A DNA stretch of 64,000 bases, from NCBI RefSeq assembly GCF_000159995.1, contig NZ_GG700643.1:530145-594144 (forward strand). Reading direction: 5' to 3'. Positions 8,315 to 18,174 of this stretch are shown piece by piece. Below the pieces are notes generated by a model. That model did no database searches. It was not told where the DNA came from and saw only the letters and a program-made list of their open reading frames with translations. The stretch comes from Alloprevotella tannerae ATCC 51259. Lineage in GTDB: Bacteria > Bacteroidota > Bacteroidia > Bacteroidales > Bacteroidaceae. The position numbers and the translations under genes are program-made. The number at the start of each line of letters is the position of its first letter. The first letter of the stretch is position 1.

Positions 8315-10159
8315 ATGTATAACACATTACGCAAGAACATCTACGCGGCGATAGCTGCGCTGTTCATCACGATGCTGGCACTGCCCATCACGGCGCAGGC
8401 GCAAGGCAAGGCAAGAATCATTCTCGAAGCGCACAACGTGTGGGGCGACGGCAGTGGCTACCAGATGCTACTCGATGCTGACCACAATCTCTACGGCGAC
8501 AAGATTCCAGAGAAGGGAGCATTGTGGGACAACGCCAATCCACCAGCCGACCTCTACAACAGCTTCGAATACAAAATTCCGGGTAATGCCGATCCGTCTA
8601 CAACACCTCAATACATGGTTGTGGACGGCGAGGGTTACGTGGATATTCCTGCAGGCGTCTACGATTTCTGTATTGCAGCACCAGAGGCAGGCAAGAAAAT
8701 ATGGATCGCAGGCGACAAAGACGGTCCCACAAGAGCCGACGATTACAGATTCGAGGCAGGCAAGACCTATCGCTTCACGATGTATGCCCCAGATAGCGGA
8801 GGCGATGCTGCCAAGCTGACAATTACCCAAACCGGAGAAGTTCAGAACTACGATCTTCAGATTTGCGGCACGCAGGTAACTTCAGACAACTGCGGCAACC
8901 TTTCCTGGATTACCGGTGTAAACGGAAAGGTAAGTTATGACCCTTCTACAAAAACCCTTACGCTCGAAAAAGCTACCATTTATGCGGGCCAAGAACAAGC
9001 GATTACATCGCGTACGGATGGATTGACCATCAAACTTATCGGCGAAAACAATCTCAATTCGTCGAAATCAACCATGGGCATAACCGAGGCGCTAACGATA
9101 ACCGGCAAAGGAGCTACACTGAATGTGGTGAGCGAGAATTCTTGTGCTGTCTATTCAAATACAGCTGACATAACCATAGAGAATTGTAGCGTGAACCTCA
9201 AAGGCGAGTATGGATTCTTAGCGAGAAATGATGATAAACCGGAAAGCCTCATCATTAAGGAGGCAAAAGTAACCATCGATGGAAAGCAGGGTACTATCGA
9301 AGATTTCACCCACCTTACGATGAAAGATTGCGGCATCATCCAACCTGAGGGGGCAGTATTTGATGAATCAAGGAAGACCGTAGTAGTCAATGGTGAGCGC
9401 GTAAAAGGTAAGCTGGTTATTGCGCCAAATATCTACGATCTTCAGATTGTCGGCAATAATGTCTCTTTCGAAAACTGCGGCGACCTCACCATTTTTGACG
9501 GAGTAAGCGGAACGGTGAAGTATGACCCAACCAATAAAGTTCTTACGCTGAAGGATGCCATCATCAGTTCAACAGCCACAAATGCCATCGTTTCGCACAT
9601 CGATGGCTTAACGATAGAGCTCATTGGCACAAACAGCCTGACTACTAAAGAAAACTCAACGCTCAGCTTCACTCATCCGTTGACCCTTACCGGCGGCGGC
9701 ACACTCAATGTGAAGAGCCAGACAGACTGTGCTGTCTTTGCAAATGAAACCAACCTCACCATCAACAACTGCACCGTGAACGCTGAGAGCGGAGCATACG
9801 GCATTGCAGGACGGGATGGTTCAAACGAAAAGTTACTTATCAGAAATGCAACGGTAACAGCAGAAGGAGAAAAAGGTTCTATCTGCGACCTCAATTCGCT
9901 CACGCTGGAATACAGCAATATCTCTCAGCCTTCCGGAGCTGCATTCGATGGTAGCTTGCATGGCGTAGCTCTTGGCGGAGAACTCGTAAAGACCCAAGTT
10001 GTCATCAAAAGAGATCCGGCCGGCATCAATACGCCGACGATCGACACCGCTGCCAAGCAAGGTATCTACACGATTAGCGGCGTGAAGCTCAACGGAGAAG
10101 CAAAAGACTTGCCGAAGGGTATATATATTGTGAACGGAAAGAAAGTGGTGAAGAAGTAA
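8315..10159 (+). CDS. Secreted DUF2436 (HagA/gingipain-type) adhesin with beta-helix repeats
   Basis: A 614-residue surface or secreted protein. I chose the ATG at 8315 because it leads directly into a signal peptide ending AQAQ (residues ~1-30) and follows the leader hairpin; an upstream in-frame ATG at 8186 would read through the leader. Residues ~33-195 match the DUF2436 domain of HagA and gingipain adhesin regions (ARIILEAHNVWGDGSGYQM, ADHNLYG, IPAGVYDFCI, FEAGKTYRFT). Two copies of a beta-helix-like module follow (each YDPxxKxLTLxxAxI ... LTIxGxGxTLxV ... IxNCxVN). The tail LPKGIYIVNGKKVVKK resembles Bacteroidales C-terminal sorting tails. It is paralogous along its length to the gene at 25069-26916. 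Confidence 0.85.
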   Translation: MYNTLRKNIYAAIAALFITMLALPITAQAQGKARIILEAHNVWGDGSGYQMLLDADHNLYGDKIPEKGALWDNANPPADLYNSFEYKIPGNADPSTTPQYMVVDGEGYVDIPAGVYDFCIAAPEAGKKIWIAGDKDGPTRADDYRFEAGKTYRFTMYAPDSGGDAAKLTITQTGEVQNYDLQICGTQVTSDNCGNLSWITGVNGKVSYDPSTKTLTLEKATIYAGQEQAITSRTDGLTIKLIGENNLNSSKSTMGITEALTITGKGATLNVVSENSCAVYSNTADITIENCSVNLKGEYGFLARNDDKPESLIIKEAKVTIDGKQGTIEDFTHLTMKDCGIIQPEGAVFDESRKTVVVNGERVKGKLVIAPNIYDLQIVGNNVSFENCGDLTIFDGVSGTVKYDPTNKVLTLKDAIISSTATNAIVSHIDGLTIELIGTNSLTTKENSTLSFTHPLTLTGGGTLNVKSQTDCAVFANETNLTINNCTVNAESGAYGIAGRDGSNEKLLIRNATVTAEGEKGSICDLNSLTLEYSNISQPSGAAFDGSLHGVALGGELVKTQVVIKRDPAGINTPTIDTAAKQGIYTISGVKLNGEAKDLPKGIYIVNGKKVVKK

Positions 10160-10205
10160 TTAAATAATGCGTGGTTGGTGATCAGCAACCATTACAGACA
10201 AAGAA

Positions 10206-10243
10206 AGCCTTCCGCCTCTCAAGCATAGCGTGCGGAAGGCTTA
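10206..10243 (+). terminator. Terminator after adhesin gene
   Basis: An 11-bp stem AAGCCTTCCGC / GCGGAAGGCTT with loop CTCTCAAGCATAGCGT, 46 nt past the stop. The second DUF2436 gene has a near-identical hairpin, including the loop. Confidence 0.8.
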
Positions 10244-10353
10244 ATTGTAGATGCGCCCATTGATTCAATAAGGACAACTATATATATTGTTTCGACGGCG
10301 GCATATACCCTAACATTTTAGGCGCGATATGCACTTTTGCGAAACGAAAATGA

Positions 10354-10361
10354 TAAATTTG
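10354..10361 (+). promoter_or_regulatory. -7 box of floA-like gene
   Basis: TAAATTTG, matching the Bacteroidota TAnnTTTG consensus, 29 nt before the ATG at 10391. It lies downstream of an in-frame ATG at 10337, which argues for the later start. A TTTG at 10336 is closer than the usual ~20-nt spacing. Confidence 0.55.
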
Positions 10362-10390
10362 CAACATCATCAATACTTATTTTTCTTACT

Positions 10391-11407
10391 ATGGTAGACT
10401 TCCCTTTAATTAACATCATCATTGCGGTCGGCGTAGTCGTACTGCTAAGCATTTTCTTCCATTTTGTGCCTTTCTTCCTTTGGCTGAGTGCGAAGGTGTC
10501 AGGCGTAAAAGTATCGCTGATCCAACTCTTTTTGATGCGCATCCGTAACGTGCCGCCTTCGGTCATCGTGCCGAGCCTCATCGAAGCGCACAAGGCCGGT
10601 TTGGGCTATATTACGCGCGACAATCTCGAAGCTCATTTTATGACGGGCGGACATGTGCAGCGCGTTGTTCACGCTTTGGTGTCAGCTTCTAAAGCCAATA
10701 TCGACCTTTCTTTTGAGAAAGCGACGGCGATCGACTTAGCGGGGCGCGACGTCTTCGAAGCGGTGCAAACTTCCGTTAATCCGAAGGTGATCGATACGCC
10801 GCCCGTAGCCGCCGTGGCCAAGAATGGTATTCAGCTCATCGCAAAAGCGCGCGTCACGGTGCGGGCCAACATCCAGCAACTCGTAGGCGGTGCGGGCGAA
10901 GATACGATCCTGGCGCGCGTCGGCGAAGGTATCGTCTCGAGCATCGGTTCTGCCGACTCTCACGAGCAGGTGTTGGAAAACCCCGATAGCATTTCCAAAC
11001 TCGTATTGCGCAAGGGATTGGACGCCGGAACGGCCTTTGAGATCCTTTCGATCGATATTGCCGATATTGATGTGGGTAAAAACATCGGCGCGACGCTGCA
11101 GATGGACCAAGCCAACGCAGATAAAAACATTGCGCAGGCTAAGGCGGAAGAGCGCCGTGCGATGGCTGTAGCCACGGAGCAGGAAATGAAAGCGAAGGCG
11201 CAGGAAGCGCGTGCCGAGGTGATACAAGCCGAAGCCGAAGTGCCCAAGGCATTGGCGCAAGCCTTGCGCGAGGGCAATATGGGCGCGATGGATTATTACC
11301 GCCTCCAGAACCTGATTGGCGATACCGATATGCGCGGCGCCATCAGCAAGTTTGCCAACAACAAGAGTGGCGCCGGCGATGTGCCGCCTACCATTCCTCG
11401 CAATTAA
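10391..11407 (+). CDS. floA: Flotillin-like scaffold protein FloA
   Basis: A 338-residue SPFH/flotillin-like protein of the YqfA/FloA family, which organises membrane microdomains. One N-terminal hydrophobic segment (residues ~6-33, [18 protein letters not shown]) anchors it. It is followed by the SPFH-type region ([38 protein letters not shown]) and a long Ala/Glu-rich helix with EA repeats (residues ~230-300), as in other FloA proteins. Length matches the family (~330). I use the ATG at 10391 because the probable -7 box lies between it and the earlier in-frame ATG. A strong hairpin terminator follows. Confidence 0.9.
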   Translation: MVDFPLINIIIAVGVVVLLSIFFHFVPFFLWLSAKVSGVKVSLIQLFLMRIRNVPPSVIVPSLIEAHKAGLGYITRDNLEAHFMTGGHVQRVVHALVSASKANIDLSFEKATAIDLAGRDVFEAVQTSVNPKVIDTPPVAAVAKNGIQLIAKARVTVRANIQQLVGGAGEDTILARVGEGIVSSIGSADSHEQVLENPDSISKLVLRKGLDAGTAFEILSIDIADIDVGKNIGATLQMDQANADKNIAQAKAEERRAMAVATEQEMKAKAQEARAEVIQAEAEVPKALAQALREGNMGAMDYYRLQNLIGDTDMRGAISKFANNKSGAGDVPPTIPRN

Positions 11408-11449
11408 GTAAGCCTTTTGGCGTCACCTGCGACGCCAACCATACAGCCG

Positions 11450-11508
11450 ATGAGGCGACTTCCTGCAAGCGCAGCGCAATGCTGCCGGAAGTCGCCTCAT
11501 TTTCTTTT
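11450..11508 (+). terminator. Terminator after floA
   Basis: Fourteen-base inverted repeat ATGAGGCGACTTCC / GGAAGTCGCCTCAT followed by TTTTCTTTT. A smaller hairpin, TTGGCGTC/GACGCCAA, lies just upstream at 11417-11438. Confidence 0.85.
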
Positions 11509-11556
11509 GCTTTTGCCGCCGTGTTGCATTATCATCACGCAACAAAGTGGGACAAA

Positions 11557-11589
11557 AAACCTTCCCGACCGCAAGCAGTCGGGAAGGCA
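11557..11589 (-). terminator. Terminator after mdh
   Basis: Reading on the minus strand, stem GCCTTCCCGAC / GTCGGGAAGG with a short loop, followed by TTTTTTGTC, about 32 nt beyond the mdh stop codon. Confidence 0.85.
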
Positions 11590-11620
11590 ACCATCTAAAT
11601 CTAAAATCTAATATTTTGGA

Positions 11621-12622
11621 TTACTTCAAATTCGGGTTAATCTCGCCCCATTTTTCTACCGGAGGCATCACGCCGAGGCCGATCACCTCATCGCGCATAT
11701 TGCAGAGGTGCTCGTAGCTCTTGCGGAGCTCAGCCATCTCTTCGGGCGTGCCGTGAATTTCTTCGTAAGCGCTGCCGTTCTTCGTGATCGTTGCTTCCAT
11801 CGCCATCATAATATGGTCATAGCCTGCGAAGCTCACATAACGGCCTGCGGGCCAATTGAACGGTGCGCCGCCCATAGCAGCTTCGATCATACGAACGCTG
11901 ACGTAAGCCGGACTTTGGAACGAACTGCGGCCGCGCAGGTTGATGATGTTTGCACCACCCTTGATTGTGCGCTGCTTGATTTCAGCCCATTTGTCAGCAG
12001 GCAGGCGATCCGTGCCGATCAAGTCGAGCAGCGGCGTGCCTTGAACCTTTGCCGTAGAAGCAAATACCGCCATCTGTTCGCCGTGACCACCATACGTGCG
12101 GCAACCGGTTACATCGCTTTGCGGCACGTTGAAGTGCTTTGCCAATTCGCTTTGCAGGCGGATAGAATCAAGCGCTGCGAGCGTAGAAACTTGCGACGGC
12201 TTCAAGCCTGACCACAAAAGCGTAACGAGACCGGTAATATCTGCCGGATTAAAGATAATCGTCACGTGTTTTACGTCCGGGCAATACGTCTTAATATCCT
12301 TACCAAGCTGTTCTGCCACTTCGGAATTGCCTTTCAACAAGTCCTCGCGCGTCATACCCTGCTTGCGCGGAGCGCCACCTGATGAGATAATATATTTCGC
12401 ATCTGTCAATGCCTCTTTCGCATCTGTCGTAAACGTGAAGTTAACGCCCTCGAAACCGCAATGACGCATTTCTTCCGTGACGCCTTCGAGGCCCGGCTCG
12501 TAAACGTCATACAAGCAAATGTTTGGCGTGAGGTGAAGCATGGCCGCCGTCTGCGCCATGTTAGAACCGATCATCCCGGCAGCACCGACGATGGTCAACT
12601 TTTCATTCGTAAGGAAATTCAT
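11621..12622 (-). CDS. mdh: Malate dehydrogenase (NAD)
   Basis: A 333-residue lactate/malate dehydrogenase that interconverts malate and oxaloacetate. In Bacteroidales it feeds the reductive branch to fumarate and succinate, together with the class I fumarase encoded at 21257. The Rossmann motif is GAAGMIGSN (residues 13-21). Substrate arginines lie in GGAPRKQGMTRED, and the catalytic His in GCRTYGGHGEQM. The C-terminal half has RSSFQSPAYVSVRMIEA. The length fits the family. A TATTTTTG -7 box is seen upstream and a strong hairpin downstream, so it appears monocistronic. Confidence 0.94.
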   Translation of the reverse strand: MNFLTNEKLTIVGAAGMIGSNMAQTAAMLHLTPNICLYDVYEPGLEGVTEEMRHCGFEGVNFTFTTDAKEALTDAKYIISSGGAPRKQGMTREDLLKGNSEVAEQLGKDIKTYCPDVKHVTIIFNPADITGLVTLLWSGLKPSQVSTLAALDSIRLQSELAKHFNVPQSDVTGCRTYGGHGEQMAVFASTAKVQGTPLLDLIGTDRLPADKWAEIKQRTIKGGANIINLRGRSSFQSPAYVSVRMIEAAMGGAPFNWPAGRYVSFAGYDHIMMAMEATITKNGSAYEEIHGTPEEMAELRKSYEHLCNMRDEVIGLGVMPPVEKWGEINPNLK

Positions 12623-12695
12623 ATTGCTTTAATTAAAATGTAATGCTAAATAATCGACGCAAGCCGCTCGGCGGTAAGGTCGCGAATTATTGTTG

Positions 12696-12703
12696 CAAAA
12701 ATA
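12696..12703 (-). promoter_or_regulatory. -7 box of mdh
   Basis: TATTTTTG on the minus strand, about 74 nt upstream of the mdh start codon. No clear -33 TTTG at the preferred spacing. Confidence 0.45.
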
Positions 12704-12948
12704 GCAAATAAAAAACTTTTTGGAAATGAAAACGGGGCAAAAAGATGGGTAAAAAAACAACGCGCACCGCCCGATTTCTATTTTACGCCGAAGTGCAGCC
12801 GGTTTTGCCTCTTTTCAGCCGTCCGCGTGAGCTGAAAAGCGAAGCGTCGGCGGCTGTTTTTCTTGCTGCTGTCGCGCTTTCGATGACCTTTGTTCCTGAT
12901 TCCTTTTTGTAAAAATGCATACACGAAGGCCTTACGCCGGGGCAGCTT

Positions 12949-13032
12949 ATTGTTTGCTGCCGCCAAACTATCGTTTGCTCCCACCAAACCATTGTTTGCC
13001 CCCACCAAACCATCGTTTGCTGCTGCCAAACA
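12949..13032 (-). repeat. Four tandem 21-bp units of the CGTTTGGYGGCAGCAAAC family
   Basis: Four head-to-tail 21-bp units (12949, 12970, 12991, 13012), of the form ATCGTTTGCTCCCACCAAACC. This is the reverse complement of the unit found at 48821-48904. It lies in the divergent gap between mdh and dgt. The remainder of 12704-13240 holds only short unsupported open frames. Confidence 0.8.
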
Positions 13033-13243
13033 AAACGCAAGCGGCAGTAAAATCTTGAAGAAAAAGGACTTGCAAGGGGCAGAATTGCAGCTATGCATCG
13101 GCAAACGGCAAAGACGCCGCGCGCCGTAAACACGAAGCGCCACCCAAAGAAACTATCGGCAAACGACCTTGCGAAGCGAGGCGCTGCAAAGGCATCTGTC
13201 AAGGTCTTTCTGCCGTTACCGCTTATTTTTATTTTTTTATCGC

Positions 13244-13251
13244 TACCTTTG
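13244..13251 (+). promoter_or_regulatory. -7 box upstream of dGTPase gene
   Basis: TACCTTTG, about 180 nt before the ATG at 13430. It would give a long leader. No obvious -33 TTTG. Confidence 0.4.
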
Positions 13252-13429
13252 CCCTACGTCAATGGGCCGTGCAAATTCTGCACCGACGAGTGCCCACTGC
13301 ATTGCGGCCTATGGCGCGACGACCGGTGGTGGAAACAACTCTGCAGCCGAGCGGGCGCACATCGGCAGGAAGCATCTCCGTTAGGAATATAAATAAGAAA
13401 ACCGGGAGAGCCCTAAAGCGGAAAACACG

Positions 13430-14761
13430 ATGGAATGGAACCAACTTTTATCAGACCGACGCTTCGGTAAGGAATACGTTGCCAAATCTGCAGCCGAGCG
13501 GCGCACAGAATTTCAGCGCGACTACGATCGCCTGATCTTCTCAGCCGCCTTTCGACGTATGCAGAACAAGACGCAAGTGTTTCCCCTCCCCGGCAGCGTC
13601 TTCGTCCACAATCGTCTGACGCACAGCCTTGAAGTATCAAGCGTAGGGCGCAGTTTGGGTGCAGACGTGGCCGCCCTTTTACAACAAAGAGATTCCGCAG
13701 CGGGAGAGCGCACACCGGAAGCCCTCGGCGCGATCGTCTCCGCCGCTTGTCTGGCTCACGATATGGGCAATCCGCCTTTCGGCCACAGCGGAGAGCGCGC
13801 CATACGCAGCTTTTTTGCCGAGGGGCAGGGACGCGAATGGGAGAAAATGCTCCCGAAAAGCGTCTGGGCGGACATTGTCAACTTCGATGGCAATGCCAAT
13901 ACGTTCCGACTCCTGACGCACCAATTCAACGGCCATAGAGCGGGCGGCTTCGTAATGACCTACGCCACGCTGGCCGCGATTGTCAAGTATCCTTTTGCCT
14001 CCGATTGTTGCCGCGGCAAGTCGAAGTTTGGTTTCTTCCAAAGCGAGGCAGCCGATTTCCGGCGCATCGCCGACGAATTGGGCCTCCCAAGTTGCGCGGC
14101 ATCGGACGAATCGCTGCGCTTTGCGCGCCATCCGCTCGTGTATCTCGTAGAAGCGGCCGACGATATTTGCTATCAGATTATGGATCTCGAAGATGCCCAT
14201 AAGTTGCGCCTGCTCTCCGACGAGCAGGCAGAGGCCTTGCTGCTCGATTTCTTTGCCTCCGAAGAGCGCGAACGCCTCAGAAGCGCCTATCCGATGGTGA
14301 CAGATGCCAACGACCGTATGGTTTATTATCGTTCCTCGATCATCAACGCCTTGGAGCGCGCTTGCGTCAACATTTTCGTAGACAACGAAGCGGCGATCTT
14401 GGCCGGCACCTTCGAAGGTTCGCTCATCAGTCACCTGCCGGAACCCCTGCTGGGCGCTTATCAACGCTGCGCCGCACTGGCGAAGGAAAAGATCTATCGC
14501 AGCAAGGAGGTGATGGACGTAGACTTGGCCGGATACCATATTATATATACACTGCTCGAACTGATGACGGAGGCTGTGCTCGCGCCGCAAAAGGCGTATT
14601 CGCAGATGCTGCTCGGAATGGCTTCCAAACAATACGAACTGAAGGCCGAACGCCTCGAAGTGCGCCTGATGGCGGTCTTAGATTATCTTTCGGGGATGAC
14701 AGACGTCTACGCGCTTGACCTCTATCGTAAAATATCGGGACAGAGTCTGCCGATGGTTTGA
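13430..14761 (+). CDS. dgt: Deoxyguanosinetriphosphate triphosphohydrolase-like HD protein
   Basis: A 443-residue HD-domain dNTP triphosphohydrolase of the Dgt family, which converts dGTP (or related dNTPs) to the nucleoside and tripolyphosphate and tunes dNTP pools. The first conserved segment is DYDRLIFSAAFRRMQNKTQVF with NRLTHSLEV (metal His). The HD motif is CLAHDMGNPPFGHSGE, and a later Asp lies in EAADDICYQIMDLEDA. The length is between the short and long Dgt classes. The flippase gene starts 122 nt downstream on the same strand. Confidence 0.9.
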   Translation: MEWNQLLSDRRFGKEYVAKSAAERRTEFQRDYDRLIFSAAFRRMQNKTQVFPLPGSVFVHNRLTHSLEVSSVGRSLGADVAALLQQRDSAAGERTPEALGAIVSAACLAHDMGNPPFGHSGERAIRSFFAEGQGREWEKMLPKSVWADIVNFDGNANTFRLLTHQFNGHRAGGFVMTYATLAAIVKYPFASDCCRGKSKFGFFQSEAADFRRIADELGLPSCAASDESLRFARHPLVYLVEAADDICYQIMDLEDAHKLRLLSDEQAEALLLDFFASEERERLRSAYPMVTDANDRMVYYRSSIINALERACVNIFVDNEAAILAGTFEGSLISHLPEPLLGAYQRCAALAKEKIYRSKEVMDVDLAGYHIIYTLLELMTEAVLAPQKAYSQMLLGMASKQYELKAERLEVRLMAVLDYLSGMTDVYALDLYRKISGQSLPMV

Positions 14762-14883
14762 GGCGCTGATTTGCCAACCTCTCCGGTTTGCTGCTGACGC
14801 CGTCCTTCTCGACTCCGTTATTCTCTTTCCGTCCGCACTTTGTGCTTTCCCAAGCTGCTTATGCGGCGGAAGTCTCTCTATTT

Positions 14884-16377
14884 ATGACGCATAAAGACGA
14901 TTCTTATAATCACGTACTGAAATACACCGGTCTGCTGGGCGGCGTACAGGTCTTTTATGTCCTGATGTCGATCATTCGCAATAAGTTTACGGCGCTTTTT
15001 ATCGGCACTTGGGGTATGGGCCTCGCCGATTTATATAACCGTACGACCGAACTCATTGGGAATACAACCAACTTCGGCATTGCTTTCAGCGCCGTGCGCC
15101 ATTTGGCCGAACTAAAAGAGCGCGGCGAGCAAAAGGCGCTGACGCTCTACGTCAAACTCATACGCACGTGGACGCTGCTTACGGCTTTGCTGGGTGCTTT
15201 GACTTGCTTGATTCTCTCGCCGTGGCTCAGTCATCTCACGCTGGGCGATTATCATACGGCCAAAGGCTATGCGCTGCTTTCGCCGATGGTAGCGATGACG
15301 ACGCTCTTGGGCGGCGAAGCGGCCATTCTCAAAGGTATGCACCGCCTAAGGCGTATGGCGGCCGTCTCAGCCTTGGGCGCCTTGCTCACAATGGCGGTCA
15401 CGATACCGCTTTATTGGTGGCTGGGCGTGCACGGCGTGATCCCCGTCCTGCTCAGTACGACGGCGGTCGTTTTTCTACTTAATCTGCACGCTGCCACGCG
15501 TGACTTCCCTTATCGCGTAGGCCTTTTCAGCAAGCGACTGCTGGCCCAAGGCGCTCATCTCCTGAAGTTGGGATCCGCTTACATTGCTGCGGGCATCTTA
15601 GGCTCGGGTGCGGAAATGGGCGTGCGCTCTTTTATGGTGCGTACATCTTCCTTGGCCGAAGCGGGTCTTTATACCGCCGGCTTTACCTTGATTGTCAGTT
15701 ATGCGCGCTTGGTTTTTGTGGCGATGGACGCCGACTACTTTCCGCGCCTCTCCGCTGCCGGCGACGATATAGAACGACGCAACTTTGCCATAAACAGACA
15801 AATCGACGTATTGGTCTTGCTTATGGCGCCCTTTCTCATTCTTTTTACGCTCTGTTTGCCTTTAATCATTCGCTTACTCTATACGCCGGAATTTCTCCAC
15901 GCAGTGCCGATGGCGCTATGCGCGGCGGGCTGTATGTTCTTCAAATCGGTCTACGCGCCGATCTCATACCTCTCGCTGGCACGCGGCGATTCAATCGTTT
16001 ATCTGGTAATGGAGTTGCTCTACGATGTAGTCTTCGTGGCGGCAGTCATAGCGGGCTTTTATTATGGCGGACTTTGGGGCGCCGGACTCGGACTCTCGCT
16101 GGCTAATCTCTTCGACTTGATCGCTATTTTTACAGTCTACTCGTGGCGCTACGGCTTCAAGATGGAGCGAACTACGTTGCGGCGCTGCGTATTGCAGTTC
16201 TGCCTGTTGCTTGTCGGCCTCTTCGCGGCAGCACAACCTGTTTGGGGCGCAAAAGTGGCCTTGGGCGGTGTGGTCTTTACCATTAGTGCGGGCTTATCCT
16301 GGGACCTGCTGCGGAGAGAGACGTCTATTGCGGCGCGATGGGCAGCCTTGCGGCAACGCTTTTTGAACAAGAAATAA
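14884..16377 (+). CDS. Polysaccharide flippase (Wzx/MOP superfamily)
   Basis: A 497-residue integral membrane protein with about 12-14 hydrophobic segments and the MOP-superfamily polysaccharide-exporter layout. It is expected to flip lipid-linked oligosaccharides across the inner membrane. I use the ATG at 14884 (MTHKDDSYNHVLKYTGLLGG), since the upstream frame adds an atypical 32-residue extension. It sits 12 nt ahead of a GT2 glycosyltransferase, which supports a role in surface-glycan export. The exported glycan is unknown and no Wzy or other polymerase gene is present nearby. Confidence 0.88.
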   Translation: MTHKDDSYNHVLKYTGLLGGVQVFYVLMSIIRNKFTALFIGTWGMGLADLYNRTTELIGNTTNFGIAFSAVRHLAELKERGEQKALTLYVKLIRTWTLLTALLGALTCLILSPWLSHLTLGDYHTAKGYALLSPMVAMTTLLGGEAAILKGMHRLRRMAAVSALGALLTMAVTIPLYWWLGVHGVIPVLLSTTAVVFLLNLHAATRDFPYRVGLFSKRLLAQGAHLLKLGSAYIAAGILGSGAEMGVRSFMVRTSSLAEAGLYTAGFTLIVSYARLVFVAMDADYFPRLSAAGDDIERRNFAINRQIDVLVLLMAPFLILFTLCLPLIIRLLYTPEFLHAVPMALCAAGCMFFKSVYAPISYLSLARGDSIVYLVMELLYDVVFVAAVIAGFYYGGLWGAGLGLSLANLFDLIAIFTVYSWRYGFKMERTTLRRCVLQFCLLLVGLFAAAQPVWGAKVALGGVVFTISAGLSWDLLRRETSIAARWAALRQRFLNKK

Positions 16378-16389
16378 AAAAGGTGCAAG

Positions 16390-17400
16390 ATGGAACAAAG
16401 AGAATCGGTTGGCAAAGCAGTAAAGTTTTCAGTGCTGGTAGCAGTTTACAATGCTGTGCCTTATTTGCAAGCTTGCCTCGATTCCATTTTGCACCAATCA
16501 GTCGACGACTTACAGATCTTATGTGTCGACGACGCATCGACAGATGATTCAGCTCAAATCCTTTCCGAATATGCCGCGCGCGACAAGCGCGTGGAAGTGA
16601 TTCGCCTCGACCATAATCAGGGCCAGGCGTCTGCGCGCAACGTGGCACTGACGCGTGCCAAAGGCGAATGGATCTTAATGGTCGATGCTGATGATCTTTT
16701 GGGCGAAGATGCGCTGGAAGAAATGGAACGCACGATGAAGCGCTTCCCTTCGGCCGATTGCATCGTCTTGCAATTGGTGCGCTTCGGCGCGGCGCAAGCT
16801 ACCGAGCGCGAAGACGGGCCGACGCCGGACACGGTGTTTACAGGCGCGGAAGCTTGTCGGGCGGCCATCAACTGGAAACTAAACGGTTTGTATGCTGGGC
16901 GGCGCGATTTGTATATGCGTATGCCTTTCGACGATTCAAGTCGGGTTTATAGCGACGACAACACTTCGCGCATACATTATTTATTGAGTCGGCAAGTTGC
17001 CGTATCGGCAGGTGAATATCTCTACCGACAACACGAGGCATCGGCTACGCACCGCTTTGATCTGCGCCGTCTGGACTTCTTGGCGGCCAATCGCTCGCTG
17101 CGCTCACTCTTAGAGCGTTACCAAGCAAACACTGACATACTGACGGCTTGCGAGGAGCATTGTTGGCGCAACTTTGTCGGCTTGTATCTGCAATTTCGTC
17201 GGCAGTGGGCCACGTTTACGCCGCAAGAACATCAACTTATTCGCTTCTCTTTCAAAGAGAGCTTGCAGGCAATGCGTCCGGAGCGTTTACCGTGCGCACT
17301 GCGCTGGTCACCAAGTTGGTTGTTTGTGCGTCCTTTTTCGCTCTTTGTCGCCTACCGCCAAGTTTTGAGAGTATTAAAAAAGATACTCAAACCTTTTTAG
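16390..17400 (+). CDS. Glycosyltransferase family 2
   Basis: A 336-residue GT-A fold glycosyltransferase. The nucleotide-binding start is FSVLVAVYNAVPYLQACLDS, then VDDASTDDSAQILSEY with the first acidic pair, NQGQASARNVAL, and the DXD-type motif MVDADD. The acceptor-side region has DDNTSRIHYLLSRQ. The C-terminus is basic and aromatic. It follows the flippase by 12 nt, so both likely serve a cell-surface glycan; sugar specificity is not visible. Confidence 0.88.
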   Translation: MEQRESVGKAVKFSVLVAVYNAVPYLQACLDSILHQSVDDLQILCVDDASTDDSAQILSEYAARDKRVEVIRLDHNQGQASARNVALTRAKGEWILMVDADDLLGEDALEEMERTMKRFPSADCIVLQLVRFGAAQATEREDGPTPDTVFTGAEACRAAINWKLNGLYAGRRDLYMRMPFDDSSRVYSDDNTSRIHYLLSRQVAVSAGEYLYRQHEASATHRFDLRRLDFLAANRSLRSLLERYQANTDILTACEEHCWRNFVGLYLQFRRQWATFTPQEHQLIRFSFKESLQAMRPERLPCALRWSPSWLFVRPFSLFVAYRQVLRVLKKILKPF

Positions 17401-17639
17401 TTTGCCTCGCCTCAGCCGGAGCAAATATTTGAAGACCGACGTTGAGACCCCATCTTCATAAGTTTACAAAAAGACGCTACTATCCAAGTTTTTCTTCGAT
17501 TGAACAAAAACGCCACAATCACCGTACAAACAACAATGAAAAATATTTACAGCGAAAAAAGCGAGAGAGAAAGCCTCTTCCGGCTAAGGAGAGAAAATGG
17601 CCTCTTATAACATCTTGATTTTCAACTAATAGTAAGTCG

Positions 17640-17710
17640 TAAAATTCTCTTATAAGAGAAGAAAAATTGTCTTAGGAGACAATTTTTTCTGTCATAGGGA
17701 GTGTTTTAAT
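17640..17710. repeat. ~22-bp repeats with CTTATAAG-type palindromic core (copy 1)
   Basis: Units such as AATTCTCTTATAAGAGAAG, AAAATTGTCTTAGGAGACAAT and CTGTCATAGGGAG. Cores are self-complementary or nearly so, with A/T-rich flanks. A related cluster lies at 32573-32665. Confidence 0.65.
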
Positions 17711-17730
17711 TTTCTCCGCAGAAAGTTTTT

Positions 17731-17885
17731 ACTTTCACCTAAGCAAATTTTTAGGGGGTGCAGAGGTCGGAAAAAACTTGACCGGAAAGGCAAATTTGAA
17801 GCATAAGTGAAGCGCAAAAAGAGGTGAAGAAGATAACTGTATTTTCGAGTGGCATCCTTACTCGGAGTAGGTCGAAATATATAGT
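17731..17885. repeat. 155-bp direct repeat, left copy
   Basis: Matches 19817-19971 over 155 bp with two differences that I can see. It starts ACTTTCACCTAAGC and ends GGTCGAAATATATAGT. It abuts the IS982 remnant (its stop codon is 20 bp further right). Confidence 0.9.
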
Positions 17886-17904
17886 TAACGTGAGTTCGAC
17901 GAAT

Positions 17905-18115
17905 TCAGAATAATGCGAGCTTTGTATCAATAGTCCTTTTCAGATTGATGCACGGCTTCTTTGGAAACAGGCAATAGGCAGCAATAGCCCCTAATAAGTT
18001 GACGATGAAATTGTCAAAGCATCTATGTCCGGAGTGTTCCACTTGTGCAATGTTCTTAAGTTCATCATTCACCGTTTCTATAATGGCTCTTTCATACCAC
18101 ACTGGTATAGGAAAT
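17905..18115 (-). pseudogene. IS982-family transposase, C-terminal remnant
   Basis: The last ~65 residues of an IS982-type transposase read on the minus strand (RAIIETVNDELKN, HSGHRCFDNFIVNLLGAIAAYC, ending TKLALF and a stop). The rest of the transposase, including its catalytic part and the other end of the element, is missing: upstream sequence becomes unrelated after about 18115. It is a degenerate insertion-sequence relic, not an intact element. Confidence 0.8.
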
Positions 18116-18174
18116 AGTCTATGAACTAACTATGTAAGACAGAGCTATCCACATTATCTGTCGCGGATTTCCCC

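Noticed and set aside
12949-13032. Possible CRISPR array (also 48821-48904, 40399-40486)
   Set aside because: Units are directly adjacent with no unique spacers, and no cas genes are in the window.
17905-18115. Active IS982 element
   Set aside because: Only the last ~65 transposase codons remain, without the catalytic region or a matching far end.
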